Source: Bog-473 sp036491435 (GTDB taxonomy: Bacteria; Actinomycetota; Acidimicrobiia; Acidimicrobiales; RAAP-2). From it: a stretch of DNA of 39,168 nt. Both the position numbers and the translations under genes were made by a program. Where the stretch lies: NCBI GenBank assembly GCA_036491435.1, contig DASXBZ010000195.1:1-39168 (forward strand), given 5' to 3'. How positions within the stretch are numbered: position 1 is the first letter of the stretch; the number at the start of each line of letters is the position of its first letter. The notes beneath the pieces were generated by a model. The model was not told the origin of the DNA. It was given only the letters and a program-made list of their open reading frames with translations, and did not search any database. Below are positions 8,058-16,371 of the stretch, piece by piece.

Positions 8058-9343
8058 TTCGACGGCCCCCCGACCAGCTGGTTGAGGATGCCGCCGAGCG
8101 TGGTCGGCTTGGAGGTGTCGGGCTGGCCGATGATGCCGTAGACCTGGTTCGCCGTCGCAGAGCCCGCGCTGTTCGCCGCCGACGTCGGCGACGTGCCGTT
8201 CGACGGCGCGACGACCGACGGTGTGGACGAGTTCCCCTGCAGCGAGGCGAACGACGACAGCTCGGACGAGCAGTTGAACGCGGAGCCCGCGCCGGCGAGC
8301 GCCTGCTGGAGCGGCTCGAGGTACGACATGCCGCCCGTCGGGGGGGCGATGAGGTTGCAGACCAGGCTGTTGACGTCGGTGAAGAGGATGAAGGTGTTGA
8401 AGTAGCCGTAAGTGCTGCCGTCGGGCAGCTTGTTGAGGCCCGAGGTGCCCTGGGCGATCTTCTGGAAGTAGTGGTATGCCCCGTTGATGACCTGCCCGAT
8501 GTTGTCCTGCTGGGCGAGGAGGACCCGCGACACGTTGTCGCCGGACGTGAGGATCGTCGCGATGTCAGGGTGGTACGTCGCCAATAGCGAAGCCAGGCGG
8601 TCCGCGAAGGGCACCAGCGTGTTGACCAGGTTCTGGTAGTCGGCCTCCTCGGCGTTGAACGCCGGCAGGCCCGCGTTGATCTGCGTGTTCAGGTTGTTGA
8701 GGTCGGCTGCGGCCGGCGCGACCGCGTTGGTGAACTTGGCGAAGGAGTCGAGTGCCAGGATCTGCGCGTTCAGCGTCCGGTCGAGGAGGCCGGCCAGCTG
8801 CGTCCCGGCGTTGATGCCCGCCGCGATCTTCGGCCCCTCGCCCTGCGAGGCCTGGGCCAGCTCACTGAGCACGGTCGAGAGCTGGCTGGTGTTGATCTGG
8901 TTGAGCAGCGGGGTGGCCGCGGCGAAGAGATCGCCCAGCTCGTCGCTGCTCTGCGCGTGGGCGAAGGTCGAGCCGGGCGACAGGTACGGGCCGGCGTCAG
9001 AGTTCGCATGCGGCGAGGAGATTGACACCTGCTCCGCGCCGAACAGGTTGACCGGCTTGATCGTCGCCGTCGAGGCCGCCGGCACCTTGAACGACGGCTC
9101 GATCAGCACGGTCACCTGCGCCTGGTTCTGGTACAGGTTGATCGTCGAGACCCGGCCCACCTGGACGCCGCGGAAGACCACGGCCGAGCCCGGATGCAGG
9201 CCCTCGCCGGCCCGGGGGAACGTCCCGTTCAGCTTGTAGTCGCCCGCGAAGTCGCCGTTCGCCAACCGCACGAGCTCGACGGTCCCGAAGACGAGGCCGA
9301 AGAGGATCACCAGGCTCACGACGACGTTGAGCAACCGCCTCAT
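8054..9343 (-). CDS. mceA: Mce family lipid-binding protein, first in operon
   Basis: A 429-residue Mce protein. The anchor helix is at about residues 5-25 (LNVVVSLVILFGLVFGTVEL), followed by the MlaD domain with VVFRGVQVGRVSTI and NLFGAEQVSI. The extended helical region holds the Mce-type phrase LSELAQASQGEGPKIAAGIN, and a Ser/Asn-rich stretch lies near the C-terminus. The ATG overlaps the yrbEB stop by four bases, so the permease and substrate-binding genes are translationally linked. Symbol assigned by position. Confidence 0.9.
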   Translation of the reverse strand: MRRLLNVVVSLVILFGLVFGTVELVRLANGDFAGDYKLNGTFPRAGEGLHPGSAVVFRGVQVGRVSTINLYQNQAQVTVLIEPSFKVPAASTATIKPVNLFGAEQVSISSPHANSDAGPYLSPGSTFAHAQSSDELGDLFAAATPLLNQINTSQLSTVLSELAQASQGEGPKIAAGINAGTQLAGLLDRTLNAQILALDSFAKFTNAVAPAAADLNNLNTQINAGLPAFNAEEADYQNLVNTLVPFADRLASLLATYHPDIATILTSGDNVSRVLLAQQDNIGQVINGAYHYFQKIAQGTSGLNKLPDGSTYGYFNTFILFTDVNSLVCNLIAPPTGGMSYLEPLQQALAGAGSAFNCSSELSSFASLQGNSSTPSVVAPSNGTSPTSAANSAGSATANQVYGIIGQPDTSKPTTLGGILNQLVGGPSK

Positions 9344-10266
9344 CCGACCAACCGCGCAGTGGCGTTCACGCCTCCGAAGAGGATGAGCGACATGAAGAGG
9401 TTGACGACGACCACCAGGATGATCGAGAGGCGGATGGCACGACCGGCCGCCACGCCCACGCCCGCCGGGCCGCCCGTCGCGTTGTAGCCGTAGTAGCAGT
9501 GCACGAACGTGACGAGAACGGCGAAGACCATCGCCTTGAGGAACGAGTAGAAGATGTCGAGCGGGGGCAGGTAGAGCCGGAAGTAGTGGGTGTAGGTCCC
9601 CGCCGAGAGGCCGAAGAAGCGGGTCACCACGAGCTCCGACGCCAGGTAGCTGGCGAAGAGGGCGGCGAGGTACAGCGGGACCATTGTGATGAGCGCGGCC
9701 CAGACCCGGGTGCCCACCAGGTACACGACGCTGTTGACGCCCATGACCTCGAGGGCGTCGATCTCGTCGCTGATGCGCATGGCGCCGAGCTGCGCGGTGA
9801 AGCCGGCCCCGACCTGTGCGGCCAGGGCGACGCCCGCGACGAGCGGGGTGATCTCCCGCGTGTTGGCCAGCGCGGTGATCACGCCCGTGAAGGCCTCGGC
9901 ACCGATCTGTTGGAGGCCGTTGAACCCCTCGAGGCCAACCTCGGTCCCGGTGAAGAAGGAGATGGAGACGACGACGAAGAACATGCCGCCGCCCACGATG
10001 AGGGCGCCGGACCCGAGGGAGATGTCCGACATCAGGACGAGGATCTCCTTGGGGTAGCGCAGCGCCCGGGGCAGCGCCCGCAGCGTGCGCGCGTAGAACT
10101 TCATCTGTGCGTAGAAGGAGTCGAAGATGCCGAGGACGGCGTCGCCCGAGCGGAGCGCGCTGCCCCCGACCGCCTTGCCGGCCGACGCCAACGGGGACGG
10201 CTCGTGGCGTGGCCGCTCCGGCTCCTGCGGTTTGGGCTCTGGACGGGCGGGGGTGTCGATCGCCAT
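9340..10266 (-). CDS. yrbEB: YrbE/MlaE-type permease, second subunit
   Basis: A 308-residue integral membrane protein of the MlaE family. It has about five hydrophobic segments and the family core phrases TPLVAGVALAAQVGAGFTAQLGAM and EIDALEVMGVNSVVYLV; the EALEVMG-type loop is the expected contact with the ATPase. With yrbEA it should form the permease driven by MceG. The first 40 residues are Pro/Arg-rich and cytoplasmic. The ATG at 10266 overlaps the yrbEA stop by one base (TGATG). Confidence 0.92.
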   Translation of the reverse strand: MAIDTPARPEPKPQEPERPRHEPSPLASAGKAVGGSALRSGDAVLGIFDSFYAQMKFYARTLRALPRALRYPKEILVLMSDISLGSGALIVGGGMFFVVVSISFFTGTEVGLEGFNGLQQIGAEAFTGVITALANTREITPLVAGVALAAQVGAGFTAQLGAMRISDEIDALEVMGVNSVVYLVGTRVWAALITMVPLYLAALFASYLASELVVTRFFGLSAGTYTHYFRLYLPPLDIFYSFLKAMVFAVLVTFVHCYYGYNATGGPAGVGVAAGRAIRLSIILVVVVNLFMSLILFGGVNATARLVG

Positions 10267-11180
10267 CAGATGCCCTTTTGTGGGATGAAGTTGAAGTAGA
10301 AGACGGTCAAGAGGAAGTTGACGAAGAACGAGAGAATGAACGTCACGACGACGGCCTGATTGACCGCGTCACCGACGCCCTTCGGCCCGCTCTTGCAATA
10401 GAGCCCCTTGTAACAAGCGACCATCGCGGCGATGAAGCCGAAGATCCCCGCCTTCAGCAACGCGATGCCGAGGTCGGCGAGCTGGCTCAGCTCGCCGAAG
10501 GTGGCGAAGAAACTGCTCGAGGTGATGTGGATGGCGTGGGTGCCGAACCACCAGCCGCCGGCGATGCCGGCCACGCTCACCACTGCGTCGAGCAGGATGG
10601 CGACGACGGTGGCGGCCAGGAGCCGCGGCAGCACCAGGCGGTGGAGCGGGTTGACCCCCATGACCTCCATCGCGCTGATCTCGTCGCGGATGCGACGGGA
10701 GCCGAGGTCGGCGCACATGGCCGAGCCCCCCGCGCCAGCAATGAGCAGCGCGGTGGCGACCGGCGCCTGCTCTCGGACCACGGCGAGGACCATGGCCGCG
10801 CCCAACTGCGACTGGGCGCCGATCTGCTGGAGGAGAGAGCCAACCTCGAGCGCGATCACCATGCCGAAGGGGATGGAGAGCAGGATCAGCGGAAGGGTGG
10901 TGACCCGCGCCAGGAACCAGCACTGGTCGAAGAACTCGGCCACCGGGACGCCCTTGAGCGGTGCCTGGCGCAGCGCCTCGAAGGCGGTGGCGAACATGTT
11001 GCCCGTCTCGCGGACGGCTGTCGCGACCTTGCCGTCGTCGCTGAGCGGCCGGCTCGGGCGGGTCAGGACCGCCGCGGCGTCGGGGCGTCCGCTCGGCGTG
11101 CCGAGGCGGCGAGCCATCTCCTCCCGGCTCAGCGGCGCGGTCGTGCTGGCCGCACGAGGCGCAGGGGTGCCGTCGGTCAT
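10266..11180 (-). CDS. yrbEA: YrbE/MlaE-type permease, first subunit
   Basis: A permease subunit of about 304 residues and the first gene of the mce operon. The MlaE core is clear: QAPVATALLIAGAGGSAMCAD, then EISAMEVMGVNPLHRLVLPR, the coupling-helix loop. Several membrane segments follow, ending in FILSFFVNFLLTVFYFNF. The ATG at 11180 is chosen because GGAAGG lies 7 nt upstream; a TTG at 11198 behind GGGGGGAG would add six residues and is possible. The N-terminal 60 or so residues are polar and include SREEMARRLGTPSGRP. The upstream region separates it from the divergent sigma factor gene. Confidence 0.92.
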   Translation of the reverse strand: MTDGTPAPRAASTTAPLSREEMARRLGTPSGRPDAAAVLTRPSRPLSDDGKVATAVRETGNMFATAFEALRQAPLKGVPVAEFFDQCWFLARVTTLPLILLSIPFGMVIALEVGSLLQQIGAQSQLGAAMVLAVVREQAPVATALLIAGAGGSAMCADLGSRRIRDEISAMEVMGVNPLHRLVLPRLLAATVVAILLDAVVSVAGIAGGWWFGTHAIHITSSSFFATFGELSQLADLGIALLKAGIFGFIAAMVACYKGLYCKSGPKGVGDAVNQAVVVTFILSFFVNFLLTVFYFNFIPQKGI

Positions 11181-11198
11181 GTCACGCCCTTCCGGCAA

Positions 11199-11526
11199 CG
11201 TCTCCCCCCTTTCGAGGCCTCCCGGGGACGCGGCACTGCCAGGACACCCGCTCCCCGTTCATTCTGTGGTAAGAAAAACGTCGCGACCCGCCTGAACTTG
11301 CGGGCGGCGTGCCTGTCCGGGGCGCCCTCTCAGCTGGCTCGCAGGTGGGGCCGGGGCCCGGGCGGAGCGGCTCGGACGGCCCCCGCAGTCCCGCACCCGA
11401 CCTGCCACCTTGAATCAACGCCCTGACAATTCCTCTCCAGTACAAATGACTGTTGGAGGTGTATTCCCCGGAAGACCCTGGTCGAAGCACTCCAACTCGG
11501 GTTTATGAATGTTTGGTGGCGGGCAT
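11199..11526. other. intergenic region upstream of the mce operon
   Basis: About 330 nt with no convincing gene, lying between yrbEA (leftward) and the sigma factor promoter (rightward). A short inverted pair (CCCGC and GCGGG) occurs near 11287-11305. I could not find a convincing -35/-10 pair for the mce operon. Short open frames here lack coding character. Confidence 0.45.
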
Positions 11527-11554
11527 TTGAGATCCGGGTACCAGCAGCCATAAT
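11527..11554 (+). promoter_or_regulatory. sigma70-like promoter of the ECF sigma gene
   Basis: TTGAGA (11527-11532) and CATAAT (11549-11554) are separated by 16 nt; each hexamer matches the consensus at five of six positions. A start site near 11561 would give a leader of about 43 nt containing the purine-rich SD region before the GTG at 11604. Confidence 0.55.
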
Positions 11555-11603
11555 GTGACGAACCTCCTACTGGGAGACCTTTGGAGGGGGAGGGACGGGA
11601 TAG

Positions 11604-13052
11604 GTGGCGCTCCGCCAAGAAGAGCTCACGAGCCTTTGCGACGATGTCGATCTAGATCGGGACCGCGCGCTCGTCGAGCGGTGCCAGGCTGGCGACTCGG
11701 CTGCGTTCGGGAATCTGTACGCGCGCTACTACGAGAGGCTCCTTCGTTTCTGTCTCCGCCGTCTGAACGACCGTCACGAGGCCGAGGACGCGGCACAGGA
11801 AGCGTTTGCCCGCGCCTGGAAGGCGCTGCCGCGTTTCGCCGGTGACAAGCGCTTCTACCCGTGGCTCACCGTTATCGCGGGCAATATCTGCACCGACATG
11901 CTGCGCCGCCGTTCGCGCAGCACGCCGACGGACGACATGGAGCTGACTGCGCAACAGCCGGTCGGCGTCGTCAGCGCCGACACGTCCGAAGAGCTCGTCC
12001 TCGCCGCGGTCGACGGCGAGCTCGTGAACCGCGCGCTCGACCGCCTGTCCACGCGCCACCGTCACGTGCTCGCCATGCGTGAGGGCTCGGGATGGACGTA
12101 CCAGCAGATCGCGGACCATGAAGGCGTCGAGATCGGGACGATCGAGACGCTGCTCTGGCGGGCGCGCCAGGCGCTCAAGCGCGAGTTCGCCGTGGTCTCG
12201 GAATCCAAAGAGGCGCTGGCTGGCTTCCTCATCGCGACCGGCGCGCTCATCAAGCGCACGGTCTTCCGCGCCGCGCACCGCGGTGCGAGCGTGCACTCCC
12301 AGAGCAGTGGCACCGGCGGCGGGTTTCGCGACGGCCTGGTCGGCGCCGTGGCCGTCACGGGCGCTGCGGTCGCAGCGGCATTCGTCGTCCCGCACGCGCT
12401 GTCGGGCCCGTCGTCGCCTCCTGCCGGCGCGGGCACCGCGCTCGCGGCGCCGTCCATCGCATCCCTCGGTTCGACGGCCGCGCCGGGGGCAGCGGGCGGC
12501 ACGCACTCGGGCGCATCGGCCACGACCAACAGCGCCAGTGGTTCGGGCGGGTCCTCGTCGACCGGTGGCTCGGGTACCAGCGGATCGGGCGGCGGACGCG
12601 GCCCGCTCAACGTGCTGGGCGCCACCGGTGGCGGATCCTCCCCCTTGGGCGGCGGCGGCACCAGCGGCCTGAGCAACGGCGTCAGCCAGACCACCGGCGG
12701 TATCACCAACACCGTCAACGGCGTGACCAACGGCCTGAGCAACACGGTGGGCGGCGTGACCGGCGGCCTGAGCAACACGGTGGGCGGCGTGACCGGCGGA
12801 GTGAGCAACACCGTGAACGGTGTGACCAACGGTCTCGGCAACACGGTGAACGGCCTGACCAACACGCTCGGCGGGCTGGGCGGACTGCTCGGCACCGGCT
12901 CGGGCGGCACAGGGTCGGGCACGCCTTCGAACACCCCGTCGACCACCACGACGACCAGCCCCGTGAGCGGCCTCGTCGGTGGCGTGGGTGACACCGTCGG
13001 AGGGCTGACCGGCGGCGTGGGTAACACCGTCGGCGGCCTGCTCGGCGGCTAG
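11604..13052 (+). CDS. ECF sigma factor with membrane anchor and repetitive glycine-rich tail
   Basis: A 482-residue protein; an ordinary ECF sigma factor has about 180-200. Residues 30-105 are sigma region 2 (LYARYYERLLRF, HEAEDAAQEAFARAWKAL, FYPWLTVIAGNICTDMLRRR). Residues 140-195 are region 4, with the helix-turn-helix WTYQQIADHEGVEIGTIETLLWRARQ. A linker of about 45 residues leads to one hydrophobic helix at about 243-265 (LVGAVAVTGAAVAAAFVV). The remaining 215 residues are Gly/Ser/Thr-rich, with an 11-residue repeat (NTVGGVTGGLS type) at about 369-430 and a second short set at the C-terminus. No zinc-binding anti-sigma motif (HxxxCxxC) is seen. The start is GTG behind GGAGGGGGAGGGA. By inference the tail lies outside the membrane and sigma release may require proteolysis. 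It lies between the mce operon and mceG. Confidence 0.85.
   Translation: MALRQEELTSLCDDVDLDRDRALVERCQAGDSAAFGNLYARYYERLLRFCLRRLNDRHEAEDAAQEAFARAWKALPRFAGDKRFYPWLTVIAGNICTDMLRRRSRSTPTDDMELTAQQPVGVVSADTSEELVLAAVDGELVNRALDRLSTRHRHVLAMREGSGWTYQQIADHEGVEIGTIETLLWRARQALKREFAVVSESKEALAGFLIATGALIKRTVFRAAHRGASVHSQSSGTGGGFRDGLVGAVAVTGAAVAAAFVVPHALSGPSSPPAGAGTALAAPSIASLGSTAAPGAAGGTHSGASATTNSASGSGGSSSTGGSGTSGSGGGRGPLNVLGATGGGSSPLGGGGTSGLSNGVSQTTGGITNTVNGVTNGLSNTVGGVTGGLSNTVGGVTGGVSNTVNGVTNGLGNTVNGLTNTLGGLGGLLGTGSGGTGSGTPSNTPSTTTTTSPVSGLVGGVGDTVGGLTGGVGNTVGGLLGG
12708..12875 (+). repeat. 33-bp in-frame tandem repeats in the sigma factor tail
   Basis: About five units of 33 bp, encoding an 11-residue period of the form NTV(N/G)GVT(N/G)GL(S/G). 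Two adjacent units (about 12731-12790) are almost identical at DNA level, including GGCCTGAGCAACACGGTGGG twice. A weaker related pair (GDTVGGLTGGV, GNTVGGLLGG) lies at 12985-13049. The near-identity suggests recent slippage or conversion. Confidence 0.8.
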
Positions 13053-13128
13053 AAGCCACGGTCTCACCGCAACCGACGCCCACTCGGGCGTAGGCGCAAG
13101 GCTGGGCCTGGGCATAGGTTCTCTAGGT

Positions 13129-14112
13129 ATGGACACCGAGCAGCAGGTAGCGGTCCGCCGCGGCGACGCCGCGCAGACCGAAGAGGTCGCCCCTTGGATC
13201 GCCCCGGGCGAACCGATCATCTCCCTGCGCGGCGTGACCAAGTCATTCGGCTCGCACACCGTGCTCGAGGACATCACCTTCGACGTGCCCAAGGGCCGGA
13301 TCACGTCGATCCTCGGGCCGTCCGGCACCGGGAAGTCGGTGCTGCTCAAGAACATCCTCGGGCTGCTGAAGCCCGAGCGCGGTGAGATTTGGGTCGACGG
13401 CGACCAGATCGTGGGCCTGCGCGAGAAGCGGCTCTACGAGGTACGCAAGAAGTTCGGCGTCCTCTTCCAGGACGGCGCGTTGTTCGGTTCCATGAACCTC
13501 TACGACAACATCGCGTTCCCCTTGCGCGAGCACACGCGCAAGAACGAGAACGAGATCCGCGAGCTCGTCCACCGCAACGCAGAGCTGGTCGGTCTCATGG
13601 ACCACCTGAAGAAGCTCCCCGGCGAGGTGTCCGGCGGGATGAAGAAGCGGGCCGGACTGGCCCGCGCCATGGTGACCGAGCCCGAGATCGTCCTCTTCGA
13701 CGAGCCGGACTCGGGCCTCGACCCGGTGCGGGTGGCCTACCTCGACGAGCTCGTCGTGACCGCGCAGAAGGAGACGGGAGCGACGTTCTTCATCATCACG
13801 CACAACATCGAATCCGTCATGCGCACGGCGGACTACATGGGCGTGCTGTTCCGCTCGAACCTGGTGAAGTTCGCCAGCAAGGCCGACATGATCAAGACGG
13901 ACAACCCGATCATCAAGCAGTTCCTGGCCGGCAAGCCCGAGGGCCCGATCGGCATGGACGAGATGGCCGACGCTGGCGACGGCGTCGACACGAGCCGCTA
14001 CATCGAGGGCGACACCGCCGCGTTGGCGTTCGGGCCCCTGCCCCGGCCCGGCGAAGTGGCGTTGACGGCACACCCGCCGAGCGACCAGTCCGAGACCGAA
14101 GCATCGAACTGA
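13129..14112 (+). CDS. mceG: ABC ATPase of the Mce/Mla transporter (MceG/Mkl type)
   Basis: A 327-residue ATPase. Walker A is GPSGTGKS at 63-70, the Q-loop is at Gln114 (FQDGALF), the signature is SGGMKKRAGLARA near 168-180, Walker B is IVLFDEPDSGLDPV at 187-200, and the H-loop is His225. SGGMKKR and FQDGALFGS distinguish the MlaF/MceG group from general importers. A C-terminal extension of about 70 residues follows the core, as in mycobacterial MceG, where it affects stability. It should power YrbEA/YrbEB from the facing operon. No clear SD precedes the ATG; TAGGTT at 13115-13120 lies 8 nt upstream, so the message may be leaderless. In mycobacteria mceG is unlinked to the mce operons; here it is adjacent, with the sigma gene between. 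Confidence 0.93.
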   Translation: MDTEQQVAVRRGDAAQTEEVAPWIAPGEPIISLRGVTKSFGSHTVLEDITFDVPKGRITSILGPSGTGKSVLLKNILGLLKPERGEIWVDGDQIVGLREKRLYEVRKKFGVLFQDGALFGSMNLYDNIAFPLREHTRKNENEIRELVHRNAELVGLMDHLKKLPGEVSGGMKKRAGLARAMVTEPEIVLFDEPDSGLDPVRVAYLDELVVTAQKETGATFFIITHNIESVMRTADYMGVLFRSNLVKFASKADMIKTDNPIIKQFLAGKPEGPIGMDEMADAGDGVDTSRYIEGDTAALAFGPLPRPGEVALTAHPPSDQSETEASN

Positions 14113-14180
14113 GCGACTGAGCCGCTGCTCGGCGAGGGCGTACGACCGCCACCGCCACGGGTCGGAGCGCCGCCAGGGTT

Positions 14181-14199
14181 AGGCCGCCACCCTCGGCCT
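14181..14199 (+). terminator. possible terminator after mceG
   Basis: AGGCCG (14181-14186) pairs perfectly with CGGCCT (14194-14199) over a 7-nt loop, about 70 nt after the mceG stop. GCCAGG and CCTGGC around it can extend or compete with the stem. No T-tract. Confidence 0.35.
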
Positions 14200-14262
14200 G
14201 GCCTGATGGCGACGCAGTGCCGGGGAGCGGATCCGCAACCGGTCATTAGAGTCGGCCTCACG

Positions 14263-14286
14263 ATGAGTCCCATCGAGGATCCGTGA
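14263..14286 (+). CDS. 7-codon upstream ORF overlapping the ftsH start
   Basis: The ATG at 14263 opens a frame encoding MSPIEDP that ends in TGA at 14284-14286. That stop overlaps the ftsH GTG at 14283 in the GTGA arrangement used for coupled genes. TAGAGT (14247-14252) lies 10 nt before the ATG. This could be a leader peptide that sets ftsH translation, or chance. Confidence 0.35.
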   Translation: MSPIEDP

Positions 14287-16217
14287 GCCTGAGGGCGCGC
14301 CACCCCACGGGGACCGCCAAGCCGGGCGAGCCCAACGACCCGCCGCGAGCACCGGCCCCGCCGCCGCCACCACGTTGGCGGATGTGGCTCTTGCCCATCG
14401 GACTCATCATCACCCTCCTGCTGCTCTCACTTGTCCACACCTCGAGTACGCCGACCAAGAACTTCAGCTATTCGAAGTTCTTGTCGCAGGTGCAGGCGGG
14501 CGACGTGCGCACGGCGTCCGTCAATCCCAGCGGAGCCATCAGCGGCACGCTCAAAGGCGGCGACAACTACACGAGCCAGATCCCGACCGCCATCAACGAC
14601 TTCCGGCTGGCGCCCCTCCTCAAGGCCCACAATGTCGACATCACGGGTACCGGTCAGGGTTCGGCGCTCCTCGCCGACCTCCTGTCGTTCCTGCCGCTGC
14701 TGCTGTTCATCGCCTTCTTCATCTGGATCGGGAGAAGGAGCTCCCGGCAACTGGCGGGCGGGATCATGGGCTTCGGCGGATCGAAGGCCAAGGTCTACGA
14801 CGAGGACAGGCCGACCACCCGGTTCACGGACATCGCAGGCTACGAGGGTGCAAAGCGCGAGGTCACCGAGGTCGTCGACTTCTTGAGCCATCCCGAGCGC
14901 TATGCCGCAGCGGGGGCGATCGGCCCCAGGGGTGTCCTCATGGTCGGACCTCCCGGGACCGGCAAGACACTCATGGCCCGCGCGGTTGCCGGCGAGGCCG
15001 GAGTTCCGTTCCTGGCCCTGACCGGCTCCAGCTTTGTCGAGCTGTTCGTCGGCGTGGGTGCGTCACGGGTGCGCGACCTCTTCGCCGACGCACGCAAGCG
15101 GGCCCCCTCCATCATCTTCATCGACGAGATCGACGCCATCGGCCAACGGCGCGGCGGGTCCATCGTCTCCAACGACGAGCGGGAACAGACGCTCAACCAA
15201 CTCCTCGCCGAAATGGACGGGTTCGAACCCGGCACCGGAGTGGTGGTCATGGCGGCCACCAACCGTCCCGAGGTCCTCGACCCCGCCCTTCTCCGACCTG
15301 GTCGCTTCGACCGGGAAGTCGAGATCCCATTGCCCAACCAGGCCGAACGGTCGGCCATTCTGGCGGTCCACGCGACGAGTAAGCACCTAAGCGACGACGT
15401 GGACTTCGATGCCGTGGCCCGCGCGACCCCCGGCTTTTCGGGCGCCGACCTCGCCAACCTGATCAACGAGGCGGCGATCGTGGCCGTCCGCGACGGCCGT
15501 GACGTCATCTTTGCCCGCGACATCGACGAGGCCAGGGACCGCATCATCCTCGGGCGCCGCGACGCATCCAACGCGCTGCTCCCCGAGGAGAAGCATTCGG
15601 TCGCGGTGCACGAGGCCGGACATGCCCTCGTCGCGCTCCTCTCGGCGCACGCCGACCCGGTGGCCAAGATCACCATCCTCCCGGCCGGACGGGCGCTGGG
15701 TGTCACCGAGCAACTGCCGCTCGACGAACGCCACTTGTACTCGCAGAGCTACCTACTCGACTCGCTGGCCATCCGTCTCGGTGGCCGGGCCTCGGAGATC
15801 CTCGTGCTGGGGGAAGCGTCGACGGGGGCAGCCAACGATCTCGCCGGCGCAACGGACCTCGCGATCAAGATGGTGCGGGAGTGGGGGCTCTCCCCGCGCC
15901 TCGGCCCGATCGGCTACGGATCGGACCAACCCTCGTACCTGAGCGGGACCCCGTTCGGCCAGGAGCGCCCCTATGCCGAGGGCACCCAAGAGGTGATCGA
16001 CCAGGAAGTGAGCCGCCTGCTCAGCGAAGCAGAAGATCGGGCTCGCACGCTGCTGAGCGACAACCGGCCCGCGCTCGACGCGGTTGTCGCCGCGCTCCTC
16101 GAAAAGGAGACCATCTCCGGAGACGAGCTCGCGGACATCGTGCGCCGCACGCAGGCTGCGACTGACGGGCTGGGACCCGAACGACCTTCTCCGGCACGCT
16201 CGCCTTCAGCGACGTAA
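14283..16217 (+). CDS. ftsH: FtsH-family ATP-dependent membrane zinc protease
   Basis: A 644-residue AAA+ metalloprotease. After a Pro-rich cytoplasmic N-terminus come the first membrane helix (about 34-52), a short extracytoplasmic domain (about 53-128) and the second helix (129-149). The AAA module has Walker A GPPGTGKT at 222-229, Walker B IIFIDE at 277-282, and RPGRFDR at 338-344 in the second region of homology. The zinc site is HEAGH at 443-447 with Asp519 (TGAANDLAGAT) as likely third ligand. All catalytic residues are present. FtsH degrades membrane and short-lived regulatory proteins. The start is the GTG at 14283, overlapping a tiny upstream ORF; only a weak GAGG precedes it. The gene converges on glutamine synthetase. 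It may be an additional FtsH paralogue rather than the housekeeping copy; this window cannot tell. Confidence 0.93.
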   Translation: MSLRARHPTGTAKPGEPNDPPRAPAPPPPPRWRMWLLPIGLIITLLLLSLVHTSSTPTKNFSYSKFLSQVQAGDVRTASVNPSGAISGTLKGGDNYTSQIPTAINDFRLAPLLKAHNVDITGTGQGSALLADLLSFLPLLLFIAFFIWIGRRSSRQLAGGIMGFGGSKAKVYDEDRPTTRFTDIAGYEGAKREVTEVVDFLSHPERYAAAGAIGPRGVLMVGPPGTGKTLMARAVAGEAGVPFLALTGSSFVELFVGVGASRVRDLFADARKRAPSIIFIDEIDAIGQRRGGSIVSNDEREQTLNQLLAEMDGFEPGTGVVVMAATNRPEVLDPALLRPGRFDREVEIPLPNQAERSAILAVHATSKHLSDDVDFDAVARATPGFSGADLANLINEAAIVAVRDGRDVIFARDIDEARDRIILGRRDASNALLPEEKHSVAVHEAGHALVALLSAHADPVAKITILPAGRALGVTEQLPLDERHLYSQSYLLDSLAIRLGGRASEILVLGEASTGAANDLAGATDLAIKMVREWGLSPRLGPIGYGSDQPSYLSGTPFGQERPYAEGTQEVIDQEVSRLLSEAEDRARTLLSDNRPALDAVVAALLEKETISGDELADIVRRTQAATDGLGPERPSPARSPSAT

Positions 16218-16282
16218 GGAGCCCTGCACCGACCAGGAACAACAGTGCCCGCTCCGGAAACCCCGCCTCATGACGCGACGAA

Positions 16283-16327
16283 AACGCCGCCGGCCCGGGA
16301 GGGGGGAGACCCGGAACCAGCGGCGTT
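16283..16327. terminator. nested hairpin between ftsH and glutamine synthetase
   Basis: AACGCCGC (16283-16290) pairs with GCGGCGTT (16320-16327), and within the loop CCGGG (16295-16299) pairs with CCCGG (16310-16314). It lies between two convergent stops (16217 and 16372), as expected for a shared bidirectional terminator. Confidence 0.55.
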
Positions 16328-16339
16328 CTCGCTTTGTCA

Positions 16340-16357
16340 CCGACGCCGCCGCGTCGG
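16340..16357. terminator. second hairpin next to the glutamine synthetase stop
   Basis: CCGACGC (16340-16346) pairs perfectly with GCGTCGG (16351-16357) across CGCC. It is 15 nt beyond the glutamine synthetase stop at 16372, so it probably ends that transcript. No T-tract. Confidence 0.5.
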
Positions 16358-16371
16358 CATGTCACGCGGCG

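Noticed and set aside
11604..13052. Zinc-binding anti-sigma domain fused to the sigma factor
   Set aside because: No HxxxCxxC motif is present; the protein contains almost no Cys outside region 2.
13113..13131. Another copy of the Tad-associated element before mceG (CATAGG)
   Set aside because: Only CATAGG matches; the GACC part is missing. TAGGTT here is better read as a -10 box.
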